Assembly (NCBI GenBank): GCA_030761205.1
Contig: JAULJL010000002.1
Span: 42,124,814 to 42,188,813 of the forward strand
Length of the DNA: 64,000 bases
DNA from: Fremontodendron californicum
Lineage: Eukaryota; Streptophyta; Magnoliopsida; Malvales; Malvaceae
Direction of reading: 5' to 3'
In this document: in pieces, positions 1 through 10,707 of the stretch
Layout: every line of letters starts with the position of its first letter
Position numbering within the stretch: the stretch's first letter is position 1
Translations under genes and position numbers: made by a program
Notes under the pieces: model-generated
The model's input: the letters and a program-made list of their open reading frames with translations, nothing else
Told to the model about the DNA's origin: nothing
The model's database searches: none

Positions 1-1949
1 TGTTCTAGTAATTTAGAAGATTCATGGCTGGGTCCATGGAGGCATGTGCTTCTCGGGGACTGCTTGGATTGCAAAAGCTTGAACACGGTGCATAAGAAGC
101 TGGTGCAGGGTCTGAAATCTAAATGCAAAATGGACATAAATGAGAGTTACCTTAAACTTGTTCTTGGAGCTGCAAAGTTTAACATTGAAGAAGCATGTCT
201 TTCACAGCAGTGTTTAAAAAAAGGATGCTACATTGGCAGGCTTGAACATCATGGGGAAGAAAATTGCAGGTCTAATGGCATTGGTAATGTATCTACATTG
301 GCCTCTCAACTAATACGTGAAGCAGTGAATGAGCTTCATTTGGAGGACACCATCTGCAGGGAACCAATAATTTTAGTGTTGGACTGTGATGTCCAGGTTG
401 GTGAAAGCGCTCTGGTTAATTGTATATATTTTCATCCTATGTTGCTCCGACTCTTTATTTTTCTTGAAGTACCCGTGTCCGACGCATATCCGGACATGGG
501 TATGGGGATATGATCCTCCAAGGACCCTTCAAATACATGGAAATCTTGGAAAAAATTGAACATACCCGTGTCGGATACATACCCGTGCCCGACACTCACA
601 CCTAAGTCCGAGTAACATAGTTTTCATCTTGCGGCATATGAAGATAGCATATGAGTTATCTTGCTTTAAGAAGATGTGTTGTCCTTTAATAGCAATTTTT
701 TCCCTCATCTTTGCTTTTGCCACAACATCTTCTTGGTTTGATGATCTTTTTTGTTCTTTCAACTTTTCCCCTTTGAAAGTCCATCCTTTTTCTTTTTATA
801 TTGTAACAACTGACTAGATAAAGGACTGTGTGCAGATGCTTCCTTGGGAAAGTATACCAATACTAAGACAGCAGGAGGTTTATCGAATGCCTTCTGTAAG
901 CAGTATCTCTATGATACTTGAGAGAAGTTGGCATTATCATGAGCTAGTTGGTAGGAATGCTGCTGCTTTTCCTTTAATAGATCCCTTGGATACATTTTAT
1001 TTGTTAAATCCCAGTGGTGACCTTAGCAGCACACAAGCTGAATTTGAGAGCTGGTTTAGGGATCAAAATTTCGAGGTAATTTTCCCGTTTCTTTTCTCGT
1101 TATTAGTTTGATTGATCGAAGCGCAAGCATTTATCATACAACGATAGAAAAACCATTTTTTTCCTCTTAATATTTGCTCTGCTAACTTATATCCACTCAT
1201 CTTTAAATCATTTTCTTTACATGGAATTAGGGAAAGGCTGGAACTGTGCCAACAGCTGAAGAACTGGCTACAGCCTTGAAAAGTCATGACCTTTTCTTAT
1301 ATTTCGGACATGGAAGTGGTACGCAAGTTACTCTTACCATCCGCTCTATGTTATCCGTGCCACTGCTATTATTTTGTTCAAAATTTCCTCTGCATTAATT
1401 CTGGATATACATTTGTGTGCTTCTGATGGTATAGGAGAGCAGTATCTTTCCAGAGATGAGATTCAGGAACTGGAGAAGTGTGCAGCTACCCTACTAATGG
1501 GTTGCAGCAGTGGCTCGCTGAGGCTTAACGGATGCTACAATCCGCGAGGCGTTTCGCTATCCTATATACGAGCCGGTTCTCCTGTTACTATTGCCAACTT
1601 GTGGGAAGTGACAGATAAGGACATTGACCGGTTTGGGAAAGCCGTGCTTAATGCTTGGTTGAGAGAGAGAATGGATCTAGAAGATTGTTCCCAATGCAAC
1701 CTACTGGTCAAAGAATTTGAGACCATGAAAATAAGAGGCCGTAAAGGAAATTCCAAGAAGAAATTGGCAAGCAGCAATTTAGATGAAACTACTAACAGTG
1801 GTTCATTGAAGAATGAATGTGACCACAGACCAAAGATAGGATCATTTGTTGGTCGTGCTCGAGAAACTTGCACCCTCCCTTTCTTGAATGGGGCATCGCC
1901 CGTATGTTATGGTGTCCCAACAGGCATACGGAGAAAGAAAGATTTGTAG
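1..1949 (+). CDS. ESP1: Separase, C-terminal catalytic part (partial, runs off left edge)
   Basis: Separase is the caspase-like cysteine protease that cleaves cohesin to release sister chromatids. Visible coding exons are 1-396, 836-1075, 1231-1318 and 1435-1949; they join in frame with GT-AG borders and give 412 residues up to the TAG stop. The catalytic His is in LYFGHGSG at the end of the third exon and the catalytic Cys in LLMGCSSGSL in the fourth; the segment MLPWESIPILR is also typical of plant separases. Both catalytic residues are intact. The tail after the protease core is basic and ends GIRRKKDL. The N-terminal helical repeats lie outside the window. The first visible intron (397-835) carries a hAT-like MITE. 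A polyadenylation-like AATAAA occurs near 2035. The family call is very secure; the exon borders are read by eye. Confidence 0.95.
437..620. mobile_element. hAT-like MITE, family A copy 1 (in separase intron)
   Basis: A 184-bp non-autonomous element. Its ends are imperfect inverted repeats: CTATGTTGCTCCGACT on the left and the complement of AGTCCGAGTAACATAG on the right. It is flanked by a perfect 8-bp duplication TTTTCATC (429-436 and 621-628), the size made by hAT transposases. The interior has repeated GTGTCGGA/CCCGTGTC motifs. Two relatives are at 50022-50204 and 52751-52948. Confidence 0.88.
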
Positions 1950-3400
1950 TAATTCGAAAGAGGCCTCTCAAAAGTACCTTACAAGTTGTATAGATATTTG
2001 ATTTTGGTCATTAACGTATTATCTTTTTAAAGATTAATAAAGTTGCTTTACAAAAAAATTATATTTTCGCATGTAATACCGAAACTTATTAAGAACATGT
2101 AACAAAAAAGTTTCAAAGTTCCGATGGCTCTTGGACAACTCTAGGGGAAAGCCTACAAGAATCAGATAATACACATTCTGATTAGAGATGACAGCGGATC
2201 GGATATCTGTTTTTTTTTTTTAATATTCGAATCTGAATTCGTAAAATTATTTTAAAATTTGAATTTATTTATTATCAGTATTAAATTTGAATATAACTAT
2301 CCGAATTCGAATTAAATAACATTATTCATCGGTTATTCGAATTCGTTAAATATTCGAATTCAGTAAGTAAAGAAAATTAAATATAAATATAAAATCAAAC
2401 AAAAATTAATTTTAAATTTAAATAAACGGATAATGAATTCGGATATCCGAATCTATTATTCACATAAGTAATGCAAATTTAGATCATGAATATCCAAGGT
2501 TTCATATCCGCATCCGTTCCAAATCCGCAATATCCGAATCCGAAAAAAACAAAATAAATAATTGCAAATATCTAAATTCGCACTATCCAAGTAAAGTTCA
2601 AAGTAAACCATCCATACAGCTTTCTAGAGCTAATAATAAATATCATTGCCTAGGCACATGTTGCAGCAACTCCCACTCCACATATTGCCAAGTAATTTCG
2701 ATTAAGTTTCTACAGGCACCATATTTGATTTTCATTCACGGAATCAGACTCCATTTGAATGCTTGCAATACTCATGGACCACACGAAAATTTTCCCATGA
2801 TTGTAGCCAAGTTCCAGTGAAGAACAATAGAACAATCACACAAAAGCACCTCCAGCAATTTAACTGCAAAACCACTTAGTAATTGAAAAGAATCCCAGAG
2901 AAAAAAGGAAATTCAACAATCAATAGAATGTTTCAATCATTTAAGGACTCATTTCCTTGCCCCTAAAATACAATCAAGGTTCTGTAGCATTTTGAAGACT
3001 TTTCAATCTGGCATTGTTTCCCTGCATCCCCATCCTGTGAAAAGGCCAGAGGTTTCTTTTTTACAGTAAAAGTCTATATATACAGGGGTAGAGGATTAAC
3101 AGAAGTTAAACTGAAGAAATTACATGTTTGCATTGCGGAAGAATTCAACTAAAAGGAGGAAAGGAAAAGGAATTACGAATACATCCAAATGATTACACAA
3201 CAACAAAGGAAAACAGCTATCTTTTCCACCACTCACTTTCCCAGCCAAGCTGATGATAAACCCCCTATAAAATGAATGAGAAGTAAATCAGTGCAAATTC
3301 GAAGTCTAATCTTTTATGTGGCTTTACCTAATTTTTGCCTAAAACTACGGAGATATGTAGCCTTTTCCGTTTTCCCTCCTTCATAGGTACCACTTTGATC
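1950..3400. other. Separase / DUF1644 intergenic region with AT-rich repeat
   Basis: This holds the separase 3' end, then about 2184-2580 an AT-rich repeat built from GGATATCCGAATTCG-type words. That block starts near TTAGAGATGACAGCGGATCGG, which resembles the ends of widespread plant hAT-derived repeats, but no target duplication was found. The stretch from about 2900 to 3400 probably contains the 3' UTR of the DUF1644 gene on the minus strand. No coding exon was seen. Confidence 0.5.
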
Positions 3401-4489
3401 TTACATTTGACCTCCAATGGCTTCTCTTCGTCTCCTTCTTCTGCCCGAACGTCCCAAAAGAAGTCTGCCATTCCGACGGAGTCGGCTAACTAAAGAAATA
3501 TTGCCGCCATCTTCATCGTCATCATTATTAAAATAGTCATCATCTTGATCAGAGAAACCCAGAGCCCCAACAGGAGTGGTGTGGCGAACACCAATAGCAT
3601 TCTCATCTGCTGCATGTGTAGGCTGCCTTTGTTGTCTACCGAGGTCATTCCCTGATGACCCAAATGCATGCAGCAGAAGAAAGACATTCACAAAATTACT
3701 ATCTAAGCCTACCTCAAAACCTCCATTCCTTTCTATAGCATCTGCATTGAGACCATCCTCTTCATCTGTCTCAAAACCATGATGATTTCCTTCTACTACA
3801 TAATCACCAAAGACCGTTGCCCCTGGCATTGTCGACCTTATTGTGCTGATCACATCCTCCCGCTCCCGCTCCTGTTGAAGCCTTCCCCATTTTTGTTCAA
3901 GAGTAGGATCCACTTCGCGTGGCCGAGCACATGGATGATCTGCTTTCATGTGTTTCCTCAGTTCCTTAAAAGTCCCAACAAAGGTGCAGTCATCCTGCAT
4001 GCAGCTTCTCTTTTTAGCATTTAAATATTCCCTTGCAGGTTCCACCACAGTCCATCCTTTCACCTGACCCCTGCAAAGTGGACATGAAAGTTCTGCTACT
4101 TCACACTTCTCAACAGGCCAAATGGAACCTGCTGCCAGAACTGAATTATCAAAGGAACTATGCAAGGGTTCTTCATGATTGGATGAGACTTCTTTAGTGT
4201 AGAACTTCTTGTACTGGTCAAGGCAGTTTGAGTATCGGAAGCTAGTTCCACACATGTAGGGACGGCAGCCCTTGTCATGGGATGAACAGAGAAGAAGAAC
4301 AGCATTGTGAGGGCACTCCATGCAAACAGAACATGTTGCATCTTCCCAATCTTCCTGATCCAAAGCTTTGGAACATTTTTTGGAGTACAAATCCCCAGAG
4401 ATCCCTTGGCGACGAGAGGGCAACGAGTATGGGGTTTGCCTGAATTGCCGGAAAGAAATTCTAAGTCGTCCTTTGCTACCTTTCGCCAT
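3401..4489 (-). CDS. DUF1644 family zinc-binding protein
   Basis: A single coding exon of 362 residues; the start is the ATG at 4487-4489 (MAKGSKGR). Two Cys/His-rich blocks mark the plant DUF1644 family. The first, about residues 50-100, contains CSVCMECPHNAVLLLCSS and RPYMCGTSFRYSNCLDQ. The second, about 133-185, contains LSCPLCRGQVKGW and a C2H2-like stretch ending KHMKADHP. The C-terminal third is acidic (DDDYFNNDDDEDGG) and then very basic (an RRRRRR run). The molecular function of the family is not settled; rice members have been linked to salt and ABA responses. The protein is probably nuclear, judged from the basic C-terminus. It is divergent from the MRT4 gene. The leader appears to be split by introns between about 4500 and 6560. 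Confidence 0.88.
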   Translation of the reverse strand: MAKGSKGRLRISFRQFRQTPYSLPSRRQGISGDLYSKKCSKALDQEDWEDATCSVCMECPHNAVLLLCSSHDKGCRPYMCGTSFRYSNCLDQYKKFYTKEVSSNHEEPLHSSFDNSVLAAGSIWPVEKCEVAELSCPLCRGQVKGWTVVEPAREYLNAKKRSCMQDDCTFVGTFKELRKHMKADHPCARPREVDPTLEQKWGRLQQEREREDVISTIRSTMPGATVFGDYVVEGNHHGFETDEEDGLNADAIERNGGFEVGLDSNFVNVFLLLHAFGSSGNDLGRQQRQPTHAADENAIGVRHTTPVGALGFSDQDDDYFNNDDDEDGGNISLVSRLRRNGRLLLGRSGRRRRRREAIGGQM

Positions 4490-6800
4490 TTGCAAACTAC
4501 ACCTTGAAACAATATTACGAAATCAGAAAATCTTATGACTGTATAAATAATCTCAAGTCCAACATATAATGGTAAAAACAGATCAAGTATTCAGTGTGCT
4601 TCTGAAATTTCTAAAGCTAATGGTAACTTTAGGCCTATAAACAATAATATCTAAACCATAGTTTCCATGACGGAACAAATTAACCCCTGTTTATCAATAC
4701 TTCAGTAATTTTATCACATCCTAGGTTTTATTGTGTTGGAGAACATTATTCTCGTCAGACTTAAACCTAACTAAAATAACAAAACAAGGGTTCTGCCCCC
4801 TTTTCACCTGAGTTAAGGTTAAGTAAAGGAAGACAAGGTAATGGATTTGCTTCGGATATTTTTCTCCTATTCATGTATGATAGATCCGTAGGGAGATTTT
4901 CAAATTTCTAAAGCTAATGATCACTTTAGGCCTACAAACAATAAAATCTAAACCATAGTTTCCACGATGGAACAAAGTAACCCCTGTTTATCTATACTTA
5001 AGTAATTCTATCGCATCCTAGGTTTTATTATGTTGGAGGATACCCAAGGAGTTCTGAAGGGATCATACATGTTCATGGCAAGGTCTATCTCTTATAAACT
5101 TACTAGCAGCAATGTCCTAATTTCAAATCTAGACTATTAAAGACTAGTCCAAGATCAGAAACAAATATATGTATTGTACTCCTTAAAAAAAGTAATGAGA
5201 TACTTGGATTATTGAGGTAACAAACGCCTGGTGATCTCTCTCACACATATAGATGCACAGAGGCACATTTTTGCTTGTTCTCAATCTTCTTTGTCCCCAA
5301 ACAACCCATTTTACCAAAACTAAAGGGGGAATAGGCATAAAAGAAAGCTTTCACTTGTCCAAACTCACTAAAACAGTTTATTCTAAAGAAACATGGAAGC
5401 TGGTATGCAATCTTAGTCCAAATCAAAAAGCTGCTAAATTGATCACAGGAACTAATAATTAACAGACAACCAACGATATTTCGCTGCTATTGCCCACTAA
5501 TAACTTCATGCTGCATGACTCAAAGAAGACCAAATAGATAACTCCCCTTCTAATCTCAGAATGCCACTTAGGAGCAAATTCTGACAAATCTATCAAAATA
5601 TTTAGCTACATTATGCCCTTATCCTCATTTTTTTTACACTGATATGCCCTTTTCTAATATTGAAATGTTTGTAAGAACTTCTCTTCATTGTGACACAATA
5701 AAACAGACCTACAATTTCTAGCATTTAAGAAACAAAATCCAGAAGGGGGCAGGGAGGGGAGTAACCATAATACCACAAGTTATTCTCACATCATCAGCAA
5801 ATAACACCTCCCTGTCCTCATAATACTTGCAAAATGAAACTGATAGAGAGAATCCACCAATGACATGAGAATTCAAGTTAAAAAAATCTAATAATACCAA
5901 AACTCAAGCTTCATAAACCGTTGATACAATTACATCCATGTTCCATTATACAAGTGAATTAGATCATCCTTGAAATTGAAAATCAAAAAGGACAATCCCA
6001 ATCTATGGGCAACCCAAATATGACGTGACAATTCATAATTTATAAGGATGAACTTGAAAGAATCTCACCTGTCTGAAAAAGTTGTTGAAATCTAGATCGA
6101 GGTAATGGGTTAGTTGGAGATACCAAGTCTCATCTGATAACAAAACATCCAGAGTTAATAGATTTATTTATAAAGATAGATAGATTTAAAAAATCGAAAC
6201 AACGTGCTTTAGCAATAGATTCACGCGATAATACAGTTAATTAACTGATTAAATAAGCAGAGGAGAACATGAAACTACGATTCTACCCAAATGGGACTTT
6301 AGAATTTATCCATCTAAGATCTATAATTATCGAATTCAATATTTAATTTTAAAATAAGACACAAAAAAAAAGGTAGGAAATTGGAAGTATTTAAAATTAA
6401 AATAATTTCATTAAAAAAAAAAATCTTTTCAAATCTTAAAAAGTAAAAATGAATTTTCCGATACTTTTTTTTCTCTGCTGAAGAAGATAAAAGAGTTCAA
6501 AATAAATAAATAAGACACGAAAATTCAACGGAGAAAAGTAAATCTAACACGACGGACGTACCAAGGAAATGAAGAGAGAGAGAGAGAGAAAAATTTAGGG
6601 TTTTGTTTGGCCACGAAATCGAGGGGTTGAAAAAGAGGGAGTGATAGGCGCCATGCCTAAGAGCTTTGTTCAGAGAGAGAAAAGTGTAGCGTAAAAATGA
6701 GTCGAGGAATCGGATTAATGGGTATTTTCTTGGGGAACTGGGGTGGTCTGACAAATGAGCAATTTCACGCGTCGGGAAAAGGTACTGCAATTCACGCTCC
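4490..6800 (-). other. Split 5' leader region of the DUF1644 gene, with an internal duplication
   Basis: On the minus strand a likely acceptor (TTTCAAG, about 4501-4510) lies just upstream of the ATG. A likely non-coding exon sits near 6071-6135 with donor CAG/GTGAGATT, and a possible first exon runs from about 6560 into the 6700s with donor TTG/GTACG. This is inferred from splice signals only. Within it, about 135 bp starting at 4605 is repeated directly at 4902 (offset 297 bp, roughly 88 percent identical by eye). No other gene is seen. Confidence 0.45.
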
Positions 6801-6967
6801 CTTTTAAAATAAGACGTGCTGGGGTTGTTAACTAGGTAGACGCGCTTTTAGGTGATCTGAAGGCACGCTCCGGTGTATCTTTGGTTGATCTTGATGGGAG
6901 AGGCGGTTACTTAACTTGCATTGGAGAGAGGTTGTTAAAGACGTGCCGATTTTACGGGCTCAATGAG

Positions 6968-7046
6968 TCACGTGTAAATGACGCCAGCTACGATGGCGTT
7001 TCACTCTCTGTCATAAAAAGGTCTAACGGCTCACGTGCCTATGACG
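6968..7046. promoter_or_regulatory. Paired G-box plus TGACG elements in the DUF1644/MRT4 divergent promoter
   Basis: Two copies of a composite motif, TCACGTGTAAATGACG (6968-6983) and TCACGTGCCTATGACG (7031-7046), are 63 bp apart and match at 13 of 16 positions. Each joins a CACGTG G-box (ABRE core) to a TGACG (as-1 core) at the same spacing. They lie a few hundred bases upstream of the presumed DUF1644 leader, so bZIP or bHLH control of that gene is a reasonable inference. Confidence 0.5.
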
Positions 7047-7309
7047 GTTAAGGGACGGCTTTATGCTGCGCTGTCTATCTTACTTACTTTTTTTTTCCCC
7101 CCTTTTTTTGAGCTCTCCTCGTCCATTGATTGGTGAGAACTACTTCCAATTTCCACGTTGATAGCCTAACTTAACAGTCAATTAGAGAAATTGGGAAATA
7201 AATATTGGGAGAGATTTTCATGCAACCTTTTTTTTTTTAGGTAAGAAGAGCAGTAAATCTGTCCATCCATTCGGTCCGATATATCTCAATTTTGATTATT
7301 AAATTTAAG

Positions 7310-7490
7310 AATTTTGCTAATGAAGATCCTGACATTTTTTAAAATTATTAAATATAATAATATTTTTAATTAATATATTAAAAATGATTAATAAAATTAT
7401 CAATTTTTATATTTAAACAATATTATTATTATAAATAGTATATTAACTAATTTTAAAAAATGTCTTAAGAACATTTATTAGTAAAATCCT
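7310..7490. mobile_element. AT-rich MITE, family B copy 1
   Basis: About 180 bp. The left end AGAATTTTGCTAATGAAGAT is an imperfect inverted repeat of the right end, whose complement reads AGGATTTTACTAATAAATGT. The interior is TA-rich. Related elements are at about 33925-34100 and 44025-44205. The target duplication was not resolved. Confidence 0.55.
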
Positions 7491-7610
7491 AAATTTAATT
7501 ATAAATTTTTTAATATTTTTATATATTTTAAATGATAAAATAGAATTTTAAACTATCCAAAAAAAACTCAATTTCTTGTAATTGTAGTGTATATATATTC
7601 AGTCCAGGCC

Positions 7611-7855
7611 AGCCCAACCATATATTCCGAAAGAGACATCGAAGCCCGCCTAACTATTGGGTAGGCTTGGCTTGTGACCCTGGATGGGGTTGGGTCTGGA
7701 AGAGATAAAAGTTTAGACATCAATGGAAAACCCAAGGGGAAACAAAGTTAGAAATGGATAAAGTTTGGGCTGAGATGGGAAGATCCAATAACCACAGAAC
7801 CCGAATCTAACATCTGAAGAAAAAGACCGCCGCATATATAAGCTCAAAACCCTAA
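7611..7855 (+). promoter_or_regulatory. MRT4 promoter: site II motifs, TATA box and telo-box
   Basis: AGCCCA (7611-7616, inverted TGGGCT) and TGGGCT (7766-7771) match plant site II elements. A TATA-like CATATATAAG lies at about 7833-7842, followed by a telo-box AAACCCTAA at 7847-7855. Site II plus telo-box is the known signature of plant ribosomal-protein and ribosome-biogenesis promoters, which fits the downstream MRT4 gene. Confidence 0.65.
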
Positions 7856-7967
7856 AAATACCAGAACCAGAGCAAAACAGAAAAGGGTTTTAGGAGTTGC
7901 AGAAGCAGAGCAAAGCAAAGCAAAGCAGCCACCTTTTCGTTTTCCAAGACAACCTTAATTATCGAAG

Positions 7968-9429
7968 ATGCCAAAGTCCAAGCGTAACAAATTAGGTTTG
8001 CCTTCGTTTAATCTTTCATCATTAAAAGGTTAATTTTTTTTTTGTTATAAAGTTTTGAAAATGTCTGAATTTCTTGATATCTGCAGTTTCATTATCAAAG
8101 ACAAAGAAGAAGGGAAGGGAACATAAAGAATCAATAGTGAATGCCATAAGGGAAGCTGCGGAAACTTACAATTCTATCTATGTTTTCTCTTTTGAAAACA
8201 TGAGAAATCTTAAATTCAAGGAGTTTAGAGAGCAGCTCAAACATACCAGCAGGTAAAAAATTATAAATTGAAGAACCCATTTTTTTTTACTTTTTCGTTA
8301 ATTATTTTTTTTAAATTTATTTGGGTTTTACTTCAGATTTTTCCTTGGTTCAAATAAAGTTATGCAAGTTGCACTAGGTCGTTCTGCTTCTGATGAGATT
8401 AGACCAGGTCTTTACAAAGTCTCTAAGGTATTGCTATAGCTTATATTTCTTTGTTGATGTTTACATTTTATAATACTTTTCTTTATTATAATTATAACCA
8501 TTAATGAATTGTTTTATAGCTTCTGCGTGGGGATGCTGGACTCTTTCTTACCAACATGCCAAGAGAAGAAGTCGAGAGGTAACTATGTCTGATGTCTTAG
8601 TTCTGCATTACAACTATTTAGGCTGTTATAATTCAAATTTAGCTTCAATTGTTTATGTTTTTAGTTTCCTTATTTACCATTATTTTGCAGCTTGTTTAAT
8701 AAATTTGAAGAAACTGACTTTGCAAGGACAGGAACTATTGCAACCGAAAAGGTTGAGAAAGACGATTTCTTATGATTCTACAATCTACATTATATCTTCT
8801 TTTTTTCTTGCTGCAAAGCTTATGATACTTGATTATTAACCTTTGGATGTGCACGTGCTTTCTCATTTCCAGGTGGAACTTTTAGAAGGTCCTTTGGATC
8901 AGTTCACACATGAGATGGAGCCCTTTTTGCGCAAGCAAGGCATGCCTGTTCGGTTGAACAAAGGTCAATTATTTGTTTCTTCTGTTTTTCTGCATCACAT
9001 ATGGATAGTATATGTGAAGGTTGAATTTGCATATTAACTTTATTTATGGTGTACAGGTGTTGTAGAACTTGTTTCAGACTTTGTTGTCTGCGAGGAGGGA
9101 AAGCCTTTGTCACCCGAGTCAGCTCGGATACTGGTGTGTTCGTGTTTTATACTTTCATTTTCCTAGTTATAGGGAATATTGGATAAGTAATAGTCAGTCA
9201 TTTACTGTTAGTTGCAAATCGCAATCACTTGATGCATCAAGTAATCTGTTTTTGCCCCCCTGGTTTTTGTCTATTGGAACTCAAATATTGATGACGTTTT
9301 ATTTATTTGCAGCGCTTGTTGGGGATCAAAATGGCTACTTTCCGACTACACTTGATCTGCAGATGGAGCCCCGAGGACTTCGAACTTTATAAAGAAGCAC
9401 TAGATGAATCAGATGTTGAATCTGCCTAG
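7968..9429 (+). CDS. MRT4: mRNA turnover protein 4 homolog (60S ribosome assembly factor)
   Basis: MRT4 is a nucleolar paralog of ribosomal stalk protein P0 that holds the P0 site on pre-60S particles until P0 replaces it. Eight exons were read: 7968-7995, 8087-8252, 8337-8427, 8520-8578, 8691-8751, 8873-8963, 9057-9133 and 9313-9429. All have GT-AG borders, they total 690 nt, and they encode 229 residues. The start MPKSKRNK is typical, as are SLSKTKKKGREHKE, the FLGSNKVMQVALGR segment equivalent to the P0 rRNA-binding region, and PLSPESARILRLLGIKMATF. As expected, it lacks the long acidic P-protein tail of P0. It converges on PYM, with 1.28 kb between the stops. Confidence 0.94.
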
Positions 9430-10707
9430 AACAATGATTTCTGATTGAAATACAATCACATTAAAAGGGGTTTTGATCATTCGAATTATATGTCTTGGAT
9501 ATCCATCTTGGTTGTTATGGAGGACAATATTTGCTATTTCAAAGTAAAATGCAGCAGCAGCATTGGTGTAGGTTGTTTCTCAGTTTTGTCTAGATGTCGG
9601 GCTAGTAGAGTCTTGAGTGTTTCATTGACTGGTTTTATTCTGTAAGCTGTTGCGCCAGATTTTGATATTTTTTTTCATATACTTGCCTCAAGTACTTTTC
9701 TCTGTAAAATCTTCTGTTGTAGTGTTAAATCTACAATTTGACTTGCAGGATATTTGAAATTGCATGCAATTTGCCATCCTCTATTCGAACCCCCCCCCCC
9801 ATCTTATGATTGATTTTCCTCACCCATTTTATGGTTGATTCTTATATCAATAATGGCTTGCAATGTACTAGATTTGACAATTCGTGTGGTGTTCGTATAT
9901 TTTCTCGTGTCATTATTATGTTTAAAATGTTTTATATTTATATAAATTTTAACATATTAATAATTTGTGTTATAAAAGTTTTGATATATTTATGTATTTT
10001 TATTATGTTCGCGTTTTTTTTTTTCGTGTCGTGTTTTAATTATTTTTTCAGTGTCTTGTTCATGTCCTGGTCAATATTGTTAGGTCTACAATGTACCAAG
10101 GCAAAGCGTCAGTACTTTGATGAAGCAAGAGATTGCAGGGATACAATCTCTGCTCGCTGCATTGTTTCCAATTTCTTTGTCGTGTTGAAAGAGTAGTAAG
10201 TAGCCAATATCACCATCATTCAGTGGGTAAATCCTGTAACTAATCACGTTATCCAAAGGGGGAAAAAATAAATCATTGCGAATTCAGCTTGCCTAGGAGG
10301 CTGGAGCATATATGCACTACGGGAGAATTACTCGTGCTCGAAGATATATGCGCCGCCCTCCGCATTTGCCCATTGCAGATGATGTGCTAATCTAGTTTGA
10401 GTAACACTATTGGCTACTTACTAACAAGCCAGCAACCATGTTACTTTTACAGCCATGAAGGATTCCTGATTTTGCAGGGTATTCTAAATGTCGAGGAAAG
10501 ATCCCTCACAGTAAATCAACTTATTAGTATTAAATCATTGATGTGCAATGGTGGGGGAACAAGTCATAAGCATCAATGCAAATTCAAATGCCACTTTTAG
10601 AACAGAATCTTTGATAGATTGACTGACCTCTGTTTCAAAATGCAGTTTTTGCATCCCATAAAATTGTAAATGAACTACACAGTTTCTTCAGATACGAAAA
10701 CCCAAAC
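9430..10707. other. MRT4 / PYM convergent intergenic region
   Basis: This holds the MRT4 3' UTR and, at about 9885-10075, an AT-rich repeat with TTCGTGTCGTGTTTTAATTA words related to the large block at 24300-26190. A C10 run lies near 9790. No coding exon is evident; open frames here have no family features. Confidence 0.5.

Noticed and set aside
8504..9645. Plus-strand open frames across the MRT4 introns and 3' UTR
   Set aside because: They are intron read-through or untranslated sequence; the spliced exons account for the conserved protein.
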